64,000 nucleotides of DNA. Origin: Paraburkholderia oxyphila NBRC 105797 (GTDB taxonomy: Bacteria; Pseudomonadota; Gammaproteobacteria; Burkholderiales; Burkholderiaceae). The notes under the pieces were generated by a model. It had not been told where the DNA came from. It saw only the letters and a program-made list of their open reading frames with translations, and did no database searches. The stretch covers positions 80,725 through 144,724 of the forward strand of contig NZ_BAYD01000015.1 of the NCBI RefSeq assembly GCF_000685075.1, in the 5' to 3' direction. Position numbers and translations under genes: made by a program. Shown here one piece after another: positions 55,072 to 64,000 of this stretch; within the stretch, counting starts at the first letter, position 1; each line of letters starts with the position of its first letter.

Positions 55072-56025
55072 TCAGCGCGGACTGATGCTCCAGTAGATCA
55101 CGTCGTCCTGACGATCGAACACGTAGACCTTCATCGCCATCTGCTCGGCGCTCGTGAGGCTGTCGAGTTCGAGGCCGAGCGTGGCCTGCCCCGGCGCGCC
55201 GTCTTCCTGCTGCACGTTGCGAATGACGGCGCTGGTTTCGATGGCCGTGTCGATATCGCCGGAGCGCAGGCTGAAGGCGATGCGCAGCCGCTCGCCGATC
55301 TGACCGAGCGCCCAGGGCGCCGTGAGCGAGAGGCCCAGTGCGCTGATGCCGCGCGCAAGCGCGACGCCCTGATAGCCTTCGTCGCCGATGCCAAAGCGCA
55401 CCGGAAAGCGCGCGTTCACGCGGATCGACTTGCGCTCGCGCAGCAGGCGTATATTGGCGGGCTTCGAGACCACGAGATAGCCGAACGGCGCCTGGTATAT
55501 CGCGTGAATCGTGCAGACGAAGCGATAAACGGCCTGGCTCGCGATCGCCACGATTTCCACGTTTTCCCCGGGCGTGATCTCGATCGGGCGGCCCTTCGCG
55601 TAGGGCAGCGTCACGAAGATCGATTCGTTCGGCGCAAAGCCGATCAGCTTGCACGGATGCATGGGCGCGCCGCTTGCGCCTTGTTGCGGGCGCAGACCCA
55701 TCGATGCGCCAATGGTCAGATGCAGGTCGCGCACGCCCGGCGTGGTTTCCGGCTCCTGCGGCCTGGTGTGCGCGAGTGCCTCATCGGGCGTTTCGCGGCC
55801 GCCGCACTGTGGGGCGAAATGGCGGAACAGGAAATCGCGCTCGATCTCGCCCACCAGCGTTGCGCCGCGCTCGAGCAGCAGTGTGCCGTCGTGGTCCACG
55901 AGGGGCCATTCGAGCGGCTGGCCAAGCGGGATGTCCGCGGGCGTTAGCAATGCGGCGCCGGGCGTGGCGTCGGGGGCCTTGCCGGGCGCAGCGTCGTGGG
56001 CGGCTTCGAGGGGAGTGTCGGTCAT
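55072..56025 (-). CDS. PilZ-domain flagellar brake protein, YcgR-like
   Basis: A 317-residue protein with an N-terminal YcgR-type domain (about 110-205) and a C-terminal PilZ domain (about 208-310). The first c-di-GMP motif RKSIR is intact; the second, normally D/N-x-S-x-x-G, reads GISALG, so the acidic or amide residue is lost. An additional N-terminal segment (about 1-105) is polar and unassigned. YcgR slows the flagellar motor when c-di-GMP is high. It lies between the cobalt-chelatase and cobJ operons, convergent with the VWA gene and 123 bases past the cobJ end. There is no obvious link with B12. Confidence 0.8.
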   Translation of the reverse strand: MTDTPLEAAHDAAPGKAPDATPGAALLTPADIPLGQPLEWPLVDHDGTLLLERGATLVGEIERDFLFRHFAPQCGGRETPDEALAHTRPQEPETTPGVRDLHLTIGASMGLRPQQGASGAPMHPCKLIGFAPNESIFVTLPYAKGRPIEITPGENVEIVAIASQAVYRFVCTIHAIYQAPFGYLVVSKPANIRLLRERKSIRVNARFPVRFGIGDEGYQGVALARGISALGLSLTAPWALGQIGERLRIAFSLRSGDIDTAIETSAVIRNVQQEDGAPGQATLGLELDSLTSAEQMAMKVYVFDRQDDVIYWSISPR

Positions 56026-56148
56026 CGGCGCACGTAATGGGGCAGAAGCGAGACAGGATCGGGTAATAACAAGATCACTGCGTTTACGGCACGCTGCGCA
56101 AAAGGTTGAATCAGGGAGAACGCGAGGTTCGCTCCCGTCGATGCGCGC

Positions 56149-57957
56149 TCAACCTTTCACGCCCCCATCCTGCGCATACCAGCGCGGCGTGTAGATCCAT
56201 TCGCCGTGCTTTTCGCCGCTGCTGGCGCCGCGCGCGAAGCCCCGCGTGGCCGACGACCCGACGATGACCATCGTGCGCATGTCCACCTGCGATGAATCCA
56301 GCTCGCCCAGCGTGGTCGTGCGCAGAGTCTCTCCCGGGCGGCCCACGTCGCGGCCGAGCACGACGCGCGTGCCGGGAGCGCGCACTTCGCGCACGATTTC
56401 CAGTGCGCGGTCGAGCTGCCACGGCCGCGCGCGCGAAATCGGGTTGTAGAAGGCCATCGCGAGATCGGCGAGCGCGGCGTGGCGCAGGCGCTTTTCGATC
56501 ACGTTCCACGGCTTGAGGTTGTCCGAGAGCGAGAGCATGCAGAAGTCGTGGCCGAGCGGCGCGCCAACGCGCGCCGCCGTGGCGAGCGCCGCCGAGACGC
56601 CGGGCACGATCTCGAGCTCGACGCGGTGCCAGCGCGGCTCGTCCGAGGCTTCGAGCGCTTCCAGCACGGCGGCGGCCATCGCGAACACACCGGGGTCGCC
56701 CGACGACACCACGGCCACGCGCCGCCCTGCGCTCGCGAGCTCGAACGCATGGCGCGCGCGCTGCAGCTCTTCGCGGTTGTCGGTGGCGTGGCGCACCTGC
56801 CCCGGACGCAACGGACCCGCCATCTCCACGTAAGTCGCATAGCCGACGATATCGGTGGCCTCGTCGAGCGCGGCGCGCGCCATGGGCGTGAGGAGGTCGG
56901 CGCGGCCCGGTCCGAGGCCCAGCACCGTGAGCTTGCCGCGTGCCTCGCCGAGCGTGCGCGCGTCGAGGGGTTCATGCGCGACGCTCAGCGCGATGCCGTG
57001 TTCGGCGGCGAGGCGCTGCGCGGATGCAGGCAGCGCGAGCGCGTCGAGCAGGGCGGCGGCGCTAGCGTGCGCACGATGGTTGGCTTGCTCGCGAGCCGCG
57101 TTGGCCGAGTCGGCAGCTTCGGCGGGACCCGCCATTTCGGCAGCATGGGCCGCATCGCCGGCATCGGCAAATCGCAGCGGCACACCCAATGCGCTCGCCG
57201 CCTGCTCGAACCCGGCATCGCCCATGCGCGCGGCCGGGGCGACGAGCGCCGCGAGCGCCTCTTGCGCGATGCCGTTCGCGCTCAATGCCTCGCGCACATG
57301 CTCGGCGAGCAGCGCATGCGCCACGCTGGCCGCCGCGACCACGCTGCGCGGATGAATCACGAGATGCTCGGGATTGCCGTCCCAGGCATGCGGGCTCACG
57401 CGGATCGCATGGCGCGCCGCCGGATCGCGCGGCAGGTTCACGGTCTCGAGCCAGGGCGCGGCGCCGTCGATGCGCGTGGCCTCGCCCGCGAGCAGATCGG
57501 AGACGAAGCGCTTGCCCTGCGCGAGGCTCGCAAGCGCGTAGCCTTCGGGCGGATTGAGCAGGCACGTGCCGAAGCGCAGCTCGCCGCTCGTGGTGATGGC
57601 GGGCGCGGTTTCGAGCGCCGCGCCAATCTCGCGCGCCATGACGTTCACGCCGGTGAGGCCGCCGAGCAGCGGCACGACGGCGCTGCCGTCCTCGGCGAGC
57701 GCGAGCACGGGCGGCTCCACGCCCTTGCTGGCGAGCAGCGGCGCGAGGCAGCGAATCACGATGCCGGCCGCGCACAGCGCGACGATGGGCGTGCCGCGCC
57801 GATACAGCTCGCGCAAGTGCTCGCTCAATCCGCTGAACGCGATGTCGCCTTGCGCGCGTTCCTGCAAGGCGTGAATCTGCGCGCCCGCATAGAGCGCTTT
57901 CACGCGCTGCGCGGTCGCGAGCGCGCCGGGGCCGAGCACGACGATCGCGGGCGGCAT
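56149..57957 (-). CDS. cobJ: CbiG-CobJ fusion: cobalt-precorrin-5A hydrolase domain plus precorrin-3B C17-methyltransferase
   Basis: A 602-residue protein in two parts. Residues about 1-340 resemble CbiG (early LAPLLASKGVEPPVLALAEDGSAVVPLLGGLTG), the enzyme that opens the ring lactone in the anaerobic route. From about 350, LTVLGLGPGRADLLTPMARAAL, an Ala-Pro-Gly-rich linker having ended, is a SAM-dependent CobJ methyltransferase, with SSGDPGVFAMA and GVSAA motifs. The ATG at 57957 overlaps the cobI stop as TGATG; an ATG four codons upstream is less likely. Both halves look intact, so this combines anaerobic- and aerobic-pathway activities. Confidence 0.88.
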   Translation of the reverse strand: MPPAIVVLGPGALATAQRVKALYAGAQIHALQERAQGDIAFSGLSEHLRELYRRGTPIVALCAAGIVIRCLAPLLASKGVEPPVLALAEDGSAVVPLLGGLTGVNVMAREIGAALETAPAITTSGELRFGTCLLNPPEGYALASLAQGKRFVSDLLAGEATRIDGAAPWLETVNLPRDPAARHAIRVSPHAWDGNPEHLVIHPRSVVAAASVAHALLAEHVREALSANGIAQEALAALVAPAARMGDAGFEQAASALGVPLRFADAGDAAHAAEMAGPAEAADSANAAREQANHRAHASAAALLDALALPASAQRLAAEHGIALSVAHEPLDARTLGEARGKLTVLGLGPGRADLLTPMARAALDEATDIVGYATYVEMAGPLRPGQVRHATDNREELQRARHAFELASAGRRVAVVSSGDPGVFAMAAAVLEALEASDEPRWHRVELEIVPGVSAALATAARVGAPLGHDFCMLSLSDNLKPWNVIEKRLRHAALADLAMAFYNPISRARPWQLDRALEIVREVRAPGTRVVLGRDVGRPGETLRTTTLGELDSSQVDMRTMVIVGSSATRGFARGASSGEKHGEWIYTPRWYAQDGGVKG

Positions 57958-58688
57958 CAGGCTTGCCATTTTTCCCCCGGCACGACGAGCAGCGAGAAGT
58001 ACGGCGAGGCCATCGGATCGACCTCGTCGAGCGGCACGATGCGCTGGTTCGCCATGGTCGCGCGCTCGACATAGAGCGCGCGCTGCGCGAGGCCGAGCTC
58101 GGCGAGCACGCGGCGCACCTTCTCGAAGTTGCGGCCCAGTTTCATGATGACGGCGGCGTCCGCGTCGGCGAGGCGGCGGCGCAGTTCGTCCTCGGGCAGC
58201 ACGCCCGAGAGCACCGCGAGGCTCTGGTTGCGGTAGACGAGCGGCACGCCCAGCACGGCCGCGCCGCCGAGCATCGAGCACACGCCCGGCACCACCTCGG
58301 CTTCGTAGCGCTCGGAGAGGCGATCATGCAGGTACATGTACGAGCCGTAGAAGAACGGATCGCCTTCGCAGATCACGGCCACGTCGCGGCCCGCGTCGAG
58401 ATGGCCGGCAACGACTTCCGCGGCGCCGTCGTAGAAGTCGGCGATGATCGCCTCGTACGAGAGCGGCGGCTCGAGCGCTTCGGTCGTCACCGGATAGACG
58501 AGCGGCAGGCGTTCCTGCTGCGCGTGCAGATGGTCTTCCACGATACCGAACGCATTGCCTTTCTTGCCTTTGGCGACGAAGTACGCGACCACGGGCGCGG
58601 CCTTCAGGAGGCGCAGCGCCTTGAGCGTGAGCAGCTCGGGGTCGCCGGGGCCAACGCCGATGCCATGCAGACGGCCTTTGAGGGACAT
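57957..58688 (-). CDS. cobI: precorrin-2 C20-methyltransferase
   Basis: A 243-residue SAM-dependent methyltransferase of the tetrapyrrole family. It shows the [20 protein letters not shown] opening near 10-29, the [13 protein letters not shown] segment near 103-115 and the [14 protein letters not shown] segment near 133-146. It adds the C20 methyl to precorrin-2. The start directly follows the cobH stop with no gap, and its stop overlaps cobJ, so the genes are co-translated. Confidence 0.93.
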   Translation of the reverse strand: MSLKGRLHGIGVGPGDPELLTLKALRLLKAAPVVAYFVAKGKKGNAFGIVEDHLHAQQERLPLVYPVTTEALEPPLSYEAIIADFYDGAAEVVAGHLDAGRDVAVICEGDPFFYGSYMYLHDRLSERYEAEVVPGVCSMLGGAAVLGVPLVYRNQSLAVLSGVLPEDELRRRLADADAAVIMKLGRNFEKVRRVLAELGLAQRALYVERATMANQRIVPLDEVDPMASPYFSLLVVPGEKWQA

Positions 58689-59315
58689 TTATTCGATCTC
58701 CGAAGCAAGTGCGTTGACGGCGGCGGCGGCCATGGCGCTGCCGCCGCGCCGCCCGTGCACGGCCACGAACGGCACGCCGTGCGCGGCGGTGGCGAGCAGG
58801 GCCTTCGACTCTGCGGCGCCGACGAAGCCCACCGGCATGCCGAGGATCAGCGCGGGGCGCGGCGCGCCGGCCGCGATCATGTCGAGCAGGTGAAAGAGCG
58901 CGGTGGGCGCATTGCCGATGGCGACCACGCTGCCTTCGAGGTGTTCGCGCCACAGTTCGAGCGCGGCGGCCGAGCGCGTGTTGCCGAGCTCGCGCGCGAG
59001 GCCGGGCACGGCGGGGTCGTCGAGCGTGCAGATCACGGCGTTGCTGGCAGGCAGGCGCGCGCGCGTGATGCCGAACGCGACCATCTTCGCGTCGCAGAGG
59101 ATGGGCGCGCCGTTTGCCAGCGCCGTGCGGCCGGCGTGGCCCGCGCCGGGCGAGAACGCCAGCTCGGCGGCCACGTCGACCATGCCGCAGGCGTGGATCA
59201 CGCGCACGGCAAGCTTTTCGAGGTCGGCGGGAATGTGCGAGAGATCGGCTTCGGCGCGGATCGTCGCGAACGACTCGCGATAGATCGCCTGGCCGTCGCG
59301 AATGTAGTCAGACAT
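58689..59315 (-). CDS. cobH: precorrin-8X methylmutase
   Basis: A 208-residue methylmutase that moves the C11 methyl to C12, giving hydrogenobyrinic acid. The RVIHACGMVDVA segment near 42-53 contains the catalytic histidine, and GMPVGFVGAAESKALL near 152-167 is conserved. It overlaps the cobG stop by eight bases. Length and motifs are normal. Confidence 0.93.
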   Translation of the reverse strand: MSDYIRDGQAIYRESFATIRAEADLSHIPADLEKLAVRVIHACGMVDVAAELAFSPGAGHAGRTALANGAPILCDAKMVAFGITRARLPASNAVICTLDDPAVPGLARELGNTRSAAALELWREHLEGSVVAIGNAPTALFHLLDMIAAGAPRPALILGMPVGFVGAAESKALLATAAHGVPFVAVHGRRGGSAMAAAAVNALASEIE

Positions 59316-60735
59316 CGGGGGTGCTCCGGGGCCGTTGCGCGAGGGTACGCGCGGCGGCTTCGATCGTCAGGTTGCGCGCGACCAGGCGCCCGAAAGGGGC
59401 GGCAGTTGGGTCGCGCTCGTAAAGGTCATAGTGGCCGTGTGCGGCGGCGAGCAGCGTGAAAGGTGCCTGATGCGCGGCCGCGCACGAGCGTTCGCAGCCG
59501 CTCAAGTGCACATGCACACCGGGCGGTAGCTGCGCGGCGAGGCGCAGTGCGTCGGCCTTGGTATCGGCACGGCTCTTCACACAGCCCGCCGAGCCCGTGC
59601 AGGCGATCGTGCGCGCGAGCGGGTCGGCGCTATCGCACACGAGGCCGAGCGCGCGCAGGCGGTCGAGGATTTCCGGCATGGCGCGTTGCGCCACGTTCGG
59701 CAAGATCGCGCCTTGCCAGGGCGTGATGCGCAGCGTCGCGTCGCCGTGCTGTTCCGCAAGCGTGGCGAGCGCGTGCAACGTCGCGGCATCGAGCCGTGCG
59801 AGCGGCGGCTGGCAGCCTGCGTAGCCCCTGGTGTCCGCATGAGCGAAGGCGCGTCCGTCGAGTGCATCTGCACCGAGGCGCAACGAAAGGTCAACAGGCT
59901 CGCGTTTCCATGCGTGCAATGCTGTCTCATTGCCTGCACCGTTGCACGCGATGGGGCAATCCGCGTGACGAAGTGCGCGTTGGAGCACCGCATCGGCATC
60001 GTGCGATGCGAGCACTTCGCGCATGCGCGTCTGCCCGGGCTCCGCGAGGTCGAGGAATGCATGCAGCAGCGCGCGAATAAGGGCGGGCGCGTGCGCGGAT
60101 GCGACCGCGCCGAGCGCACCTTCGCCAACGCAGCCGGCGAGGCCGAATACGAAGCGCACGCCGTTTGCGCCGCGCGCGGCCGCGAGCCAGATGTCATGCG
60201 GATGATCGAGCGCGGCGAGACGCTCGCCACCGTCGAGCAGCAGCGCGAACTTGGGCGAGAGCGCCGTGAAGCGCGGCTCGCTCTGCAGCATCGCGACGAT
60301 GGGCGCGGCGAGCGTGTTGGTGTCGATGAGCGCATCGGGATCGAGTCCGGCCAGCGGGCTCAGCATCAGATTGCGCAATTCGTCGGCGGCGCAGAGATCG
60401 CCGTGCGCATGCGCCGATGTCTTTGGCCCCAGGCCCGCCGCCACTAGCGCCTCGGTGAGTGCCGCCTCGCTGCCCGCGCGCACGCCGCGCACCTGCACGT
60501 TCGCGCGGTTGGTCAACTCGAGCGTGCCGCTCGCATGGGCGAGCGCGGCCTCGGCGATCGCATGCGCCTGCGCGGCCGTGAGCGCGCCGCCCGCGAGGCG
60601 GATGCGGCACAGTCCGCCGTCGCGCGCCGCGACCACGCGCACGAGACCCGGGCACGCCGAACGGCGGGCCGCGGCCAGCGCAGCAGGAGACAAAGCGGGC
60701 TTCGAGTCGTGATTCAAGGGACACCGTGCATGCAT
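59308..60735 (-). CDS. cobG: precorrin-3B synthase (CobG), oxygen-dependent
   Basis: About 475 residues, sulfite/nitrite-reductase fold. The [4Fe-4S] ligand motifs are seen: CTGSAGC near 393-399 and CERSC near 428-432 (positions approximate). CobG uses oxygen to hydroxylate C20 and form the ring-A lactone, so it defines the aerobic pathway. The start could be the ATG at 60735 or at 60750; earlier in-frame positions run into the riboswitch. It is the first gene of cobG-cobH-cobI-cobJ. Confidence 0.88.
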   Translation of the reverse strand: MHARCPLNHDSKPALSPAALAAARRSACPGLVRVVAARDGGLCRIRLAGGALTAAQAHAIAEAALAHASGTLELTNRANVQVRGVRAGSEAALTEALVAAGLGPKTSAHAHGDLCAADELRNLMLSPLAGLDPDALIDTNTLAAPIVAMLQSEPRFTALSPKFALLLDGGERLAALDHPHDIWLAAARGANGVRFVFGLAGCVGEGALGAVASAHAPALIRALLHAFLDLAEPGQTRMREVLASHDADAVLQRALRHADCPIACNGAGNETALHAWKREPVDLSLRLGADALDGRAFAHADTRGYAGCQPPLARLDAATLHALATLAEQHGDATLRITPWQGAILPNVAQRAMPEILDRLRALGLVCDSADPLARTIACTGSAGCVKSRADTKADALRLAAQLPPGVHVHLSGCERSCAAAHQAPFTLLAAAHGHYDLYERDPTAAPFGRLVARNLTIEAAARTLAQRPRSTPDV

Positions 60736-60882
60736 CGCGCGCTCAGGCATGCCGCCGCGGCTGCGCCGCGAAGGGGCGATTGCGGGGCGCCACGCGGGAG
60801 CGCGAAAACGCGAAACCATCCGCGCGCCGCGATCGAAGCCGGTACACCCCGCCAGGCTTCGGACGCGCGCGAACACACTTTC

Positions 60883-61062
60883 GGCCGGCAGGTCTCCTGG
60901 CTCGCAGGTCGTCAACCACATCGGCCTTCCCGGTAAAACCAGTGGCCCGGATGGATGCGGTCTCGCTGCTCACAGTCGCGGGGGCGGCCACAGCTTCGCT
61001 GTGTTCCCTGTTTGCGATCCGGAGTTAGCGCTTCAGCTGTCGGTTGGAGTTAGTGCTTCAGC
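60883..61062 (-). promoter_or_regulatory. cobalamin (B12) riboswitch upstream of cobG
   Basis: Read on the minus strand, the landmarks are: AACAGGGAACACAG, then GGCCGCCCCCGCGACTGTGA, GCCACTGG, CCGGGAAGGCC, and the B12 box GAGCCAGGAGACCTGCC (60887-60903), ending about 150 bases before cobG. It should lower cobG-H-I-J expression when B12 is available. The 5' boundary near 61062 is uncertain because two copies of a 17-base repeat lie there. Confidence 0.85.
61021..61062 (+). repeat. 17-base near-direct repeat
   Basis: GGAGTTAGCGCTTCAGC at 61021-61037 recurs as GGAGTTAGTGCTTCAGC at 61046-61062, one base different and 25 bases apart. It lies between the cobG riboswitch and cobL. Similar GTTAGCGCTTTAGC-like elements are common in Burkholderia intergenic DNA to my recollection, so it may be a dispersed element. 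Confidence 0.6.
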
Positions 61063-61220
61063 ACATACTCCAACCCCATGCAACGCGCTTACTCCGGTCT
61101 CATGCAAAGCTGCCTGCGGGCTTTCGCCCTTCAGGCGCCGGCGGAAGCGGTATTATGCCCGTTTTCCAGCGCGTTTCCGCGAATCAGTGCGGCCCGCGCG
61201 CAATGCGAAACGGAGAGCGG

Positions 61221-62450
61221 ATGCAGGGCAGGCGGGCGTGGCTGACGGTGATCGGCATAGGCGAGGATGGATATGCGGGACTCGGGCGCGAGGCGCGGCG
61301 CGCACTCTTCGCGGCGGCGGCGGTAGCGGGCGGCGCGCGCCATCTGGCGATGCTGCCCGCGCGCGTGCCGGCGCGCCGCGAGCCCTGGCCGCAGCCGTTC
61401 AGCGTCGAGCCGCTGCTCGCGCTGCGCGCCACGCACGAGCGCGTCTGCGTGCTCGCGAGCGGCGACCCCATGTTCTACGGCGTGGGCGCGACGCTCGCGC
61501 GTCACGTGGCGCCGGGCGAGATGGACGTGCTGCCTGCGCCTTCGTCGCTCTCGCTCGCGGCTGCGCGCCTCGGCTGGGCGCTCCAGGAGACGGCCGTGGT
61601 CTCGCTGGTCGGCAGGCCGCTCGACGGGCTCAGGCGTCATCTCTACGCGGGCTCGCGCGTGCTCGCGCTGAGCGCCGATGGGCGCACGCCCGCGGCGCTC
61701 GCAGCGCTGCTCTCGGCACAAGGCTACGGCGCGACGCGGCTCACGGTGTTCGAGCACCTGGGCGGCCCGCTCGAGCGGCGCATCGAAGGTCGCGCCGACG
61801 CATGGCATGCCGATGAAACCGCCGCGCTCAACCTCGTCGCGTTCGAATGCGAAGCCGATGCCGATGCCGAGGCACCGGCGCGCGCATGGACGCTTACGCC
61901 CGGCTTACCCGATGACGCCTATTTGCACGACGGCCAACTCACCAAGCGCGACGTGCGCGCGCTCACGCTGGCGCGCCTCGCGCCCACGCCTGGCGCGCTG
62001 CTCTGGGACGTGGGCGCGGGCAGCGGCTCGATCGGCATCGAGTGGATGCGCGCGCACGCGGCATGCCGCGCGATCGCCATCGAATCGAACGGCGAGCGTC
62101 AACGCTTCATCGAACACAACCGCAACGCACTCGGCGTGCCGGCGCTGCAACTCGTGGCGGGCCGCGCGCCCGACGCACTCGACGGTCTTGCCGCGCCCGA
62201 CGCCGTGTTCATCGGCGGCGGCGTGACCGTGCCGGGCGTGCTCGAAACCTGCTGGGCGCGCCTTGAATCCGGTGGCCGCCTCGTGGCGAATGCCGTGACC
62301 GTGCAGAGCGAGGCGGCGCTCGTGGCATGGCGCGCGCAGCATGGCGGCACGCTCACGCGGATCGGAATTGGCGAAGCCGAGCCGCTCGGGCGCTTCGATA
62401 CGTGGCGCCAGGCGCTCCCCGTCACGCTCTACGAAGCCGTGAAGCCATGA
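61221..62450 (+). CDS. cobL: precorrin-6Y C5,15-methyltransferase (CobL, CbiE-CbiT fusion)
   Basis: A 409-residue enzyme of two domains. The N-terminal CbiE methyltransferase domain (about 1-200) has [11 protein letters not shown] and the [11 protein letters not shown] segment. The C-terminal CbiT domain (about 225-409) has the class I SAM motif [15 protein letters not shown] near 255-269. It methylates C5 and C15 and decarboxylates the acetate side chain. The ATG at 61221 has GGAGAG upstream; the ATG at 61203 is an alternative. Its stop overlaps the cobK start as ATGA. Confidence 0.92.
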   Translation: MQGRRAWLTVIGIGEDGYAGLGREARRALFAAAAVAGGARHLAMLPARVPARREPWPQPFSVEPLLALRATHERVCVLASGDPMFYGVGATLARHVAPGEMDVLPAPSSLSLAAARLGWALQETAVVSLVGRPLDGLRRHLYAGSRVLALSADGRTPAALAALLSAQGYGATRLTVFEHLGGPLERRIEGRADAWHADETAALNLVAFECEADADAEAPARAWTLTPGLPDDAYLHDGQLTKRDVRALTLARLAPTPGALLWDVGAGSGSIGIEWMRAHAACRAIAIESNGERQRFIEHNRNALGVPALQLVAGRAPDALDGLAAPDAVFIGGGVTVPGVLETCWARLESGGRLVANAVTVQSEAALVAWRAQHGGTLTRIGIGEAEPLGRFDTWRQALPVTLYEAVKP

Positions 62451-63181
62451 CGGCGCGCATTCTGCTGCTCGGCGGCACCGGCGACGCATTGCGCATTGCC
62501 CGCGCACTTGGGCCTGAGCATGTCTACAGCCTTGCGGGCCTCGGCCGCGTGCCTGCCGATCTGGCGTGTGCCGTGCGGGTGGGCGGCTTCGGCGGCGCCG
62601 AGGGCCTCGCGCGCTATCTCGCCGATGAGCGCATCGCGCTGGTGCTCGACGCCACGCATCCCTACGCGGCGCAGATCAGCGCGAACGCGGCGCGCGCGTG
62701 CGCGGCGGCACGGGTACCGTACTGGGCGCTGCGCCGCGCGCCGTGGCAGCCGCAGCATGGCGACGACTGGCGCATGGTGGACGGCTGGGCGGGCGTGATC
62801 GAAGCTATCGCGCCGTTTTCGGGCGTGCTTTTCACGCTCGGCCGCGAGCCGCTTGCGCATCTCGACGAGGTTCCCGCGCATCAGCACTGGACGGTGCGCT
62901 GCCTGGACGCGCACGCGGGACACGCGCGTGCACGCGTGATCGATGCGCGCGGGCCGTTCACGCTCGAGGGCGAGCGCATGCTTTTCGAGGCGGGGCGTTT
63001 CGATGTGATCGTGAGCAAGAACAGCGGTGGTGACGCCACCGAGGCGAAGCTCGCCGTTGCACGCGAGCTGGGGCTGCCCGTGGTGATGATGCGGCGGCCC
63101 GCGTTGCCGCAAGCGCAACGGGAATTCACCACGGTGCAAGACGTGATCGACGTGCTTGGCAACGTAGTGCGGCACATCTGA
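62447..63181 (+). CDS. cobK: precorrin-6A reductase
   Basis: A 244-residue NADPH-dependent reductase. The nucleotide-binding [12 protein letters not shown] segment lies at 6-17, and the DATHPYA motif (about 67-73) and SKNSGG segment (about 191-196) are typical of CobK/CbiJ. It reduces precorrin-6A at C18-C19. The ATG overlaps the cobL stop by four bases, giving tight coupling. Confidence 0.93.
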   Translation: MTARILLLGGTGDALRIARALGPEHVYSLAGLGRVPADLACAVRVGGFGGAEGLARYLADERIALVLDATHPYAAQISANAARACAAARVPYWALRRAPWQPQHGDDWRMVDGWAGVIEAIAPFSGVLFTLGREPLAHLDEVPAHQHWTVRCLDAHAGHARARVIDARGPFTLEGERMLFEAGRFDVIVSKNSGGDATEAKLAVARELGLPVVMMRRPALPQAQREFTTVQDVIDVLGNVVRHI

Positions 63182-63204
63182 CCCATTCAGGGGAGTTTCA
63201 ACGC

Positions 63205-63936
63205 ATGACTGTTTTCTTCATCGGCGCGGGGCCGGGCGACCCCGAGCTGATCACCGTGAAAGGGCAGCGCCTCGTGCGCAGCTGTCCCGTGATTCTCTAT
63301 GCGGGCTCGCTCGTGCCGCTTGCCGTGCTCGAAGGACATTGCGCGCAACAGGTGGTGGACACTGCGCCGCTGACGCTCGATGAGATTGTCGCGCTGCTGG
63401 AGAGCGCGCACGCCCGGGGCTATGACGTCGCGCGTGTGCATTCGGGTGATCCGTCGCTTTATGGCGCGATTGGTGAGCAGATTCGCCGGCTGCGTGAGCT
63501 TGGGATTCCTTATGAGGTTGTGCCTGGCGTGACTGCGACAGCCGCGTGCGCGGCGGCGCTTGGTAGCGAGCTTACGCTGCCCGGTATTTCGCAGACGCTG
63601 ATTCTTACTCGCTATGCGACGAAGACTTCGATGCCTGAGGGTGAGGCGCTAGGTGACCTGGCGCGACATCGCGCGACGATGGCTATTCACCTGGGTGTGC
63701 GTCATATCGCGCGTATTGTCGAGGAATTGCGGCCGCATTATGGGGATGATTGCCCGGTGGCCGTGATTTATCGCGCGAGCTGGCCGGATGAGGAACGCGT
63801 GACCGGTACGCTTGAGGATATCGTGGTTAAGGTGCAGGGCACTGATATTGAGCGCACGGCGCTGATTCTTGTGGGGCGCGTGCTTGCTGCAGAGGGGTTT
63901 GCTGAGTCGACGCTTTATGGCGCGTCTAAGCGGTGA
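63205..63936 (+). CDS. cobM: precorrin-4 C11-methyltransferase
   Basis: A 243-residue SAM-dependent methyltransferase. The opening FIGAGPGDPELITVKGQRLV (about 4-23), HSGDPSLYGAIGEQ segment and GVTATAACAAALG segment are CobM/CbiF features. It methylates C11 of precorrin-4. It starts 23 bases after cobK with GGGGAG as ribosome site. The 64 bases after its stop are AT-rich and hold no gene I can see. Confidence 0.93.
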   Translation: MTVFFIGAGPGDPELITVKGQRLVRSCPVILYAGSLVPLAVLEGHCAQQVVDTAPLTLDEIVALLESAHARGYDVARVHSGDPSLYGAIGEQIRRLRELGIPYEVVPGVTATAACAAALGSELTLPGISQTLILTRYATKTSMPEGEALGDLARHRATMAIHLGVRHIARIVEELRPHYGDDCPVAVIYRASWPDEERVTGTLEDIVVKVQGTDIERTALILVGRVLAAEGFAESTLYGASKR

Positions 63937-64000
63937 GGGGCTTTTTTTGAAATTTTGATTTCTGGAATTTGGGGTGGTTTATTGCGGTTTACGCGTTTGC

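Overview
The window is GC-rich DNA with dense, mostly operonic genes. Its gene content points to a betaproteobacterium of the Burkholderiaceae, probably Paraburkholderia, Caballeronia or Burkholderia. The evidence is a type VI secretion remnant, a trimeric Burkholderia-type porin, many GntR and LysR regulators, two beta-keto acid cleavage enzymes, and an aerobic cobalamin locus that uses ChlI/VWA chelatase subunits. The assignment rests on gene content read by eye, not on a database search. I saw no tRNA, rRNA, insertion sequence or CRISPR array.

Region 1 (1-11.8 kb) is accessory DNA. It opens with the tail of an unknown gene and a PAAR spike-tip protein, and closes with a lone tssF that has no tssG beside it. 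Between them lies an unusual set of lipid-type enzymes: a PAP2-phosphatase/desaturase fusion, two GNAT-like proteins, an alpha/beta hydrolase, a desaturase-GH3-Rieske oxygenase operon and a third desaturase. I read this as a candidate pathway for a desaturated, oxidised and amidated acyl product. The product is unknown.

Region 2 (11.8-35.8 kb) is a block of catabolic islands. The first has a quinone oxidoreductase and BKACE facing a porin, a BON protein, two MFS carriers, a TauD-like dioxygenase and a GntR regulator. The second has a LysR regulator, amidase, DUF3311 protein plus sodium symporter, and a second BKACE. A tandem glycine riboswitch follows, leading an FAD amino-acid dehydrogenase. 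The last has a LysR regulator facing a ureohydrolase-ALDH-NCS1 permease-GMC oxidoreductase operon and a second, closely related GntR regulator. A 15-base motif, ATGTCGACAANAATA, occurs at three promoters and degenerately at two more. I propose it as the shared operator of the two GntR paralogues.

Region 3 (35.8-44.3 kb) holds a secreted SH3/proline-rich protein, a small unknown gene, and a signalling set: an OmpR-type regulator, a LysM/FecR protein and a CHASE2 histidine kinase. A lipoprotein and a VOC-family protein follow.

Region 4 (44.3-64 kb) is the cobalamin locus: bluB, cobB, cobO and cobE on the minus strand; cobW, cobN, chlI and a VWA gene on the plus strand behind a B12 riboswitch; a PilZ/YcgR gene; cobJ (fused to CbiG), cobI, cobH and cobG on the minus strand behind a second B12 riboswitch; and cobL, cobK and cobM on the plus strand. 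CobG marks the oxygen-dependent route. cobA, cobF (or cbiD) and the nucleotide-loop genes are not in the window.
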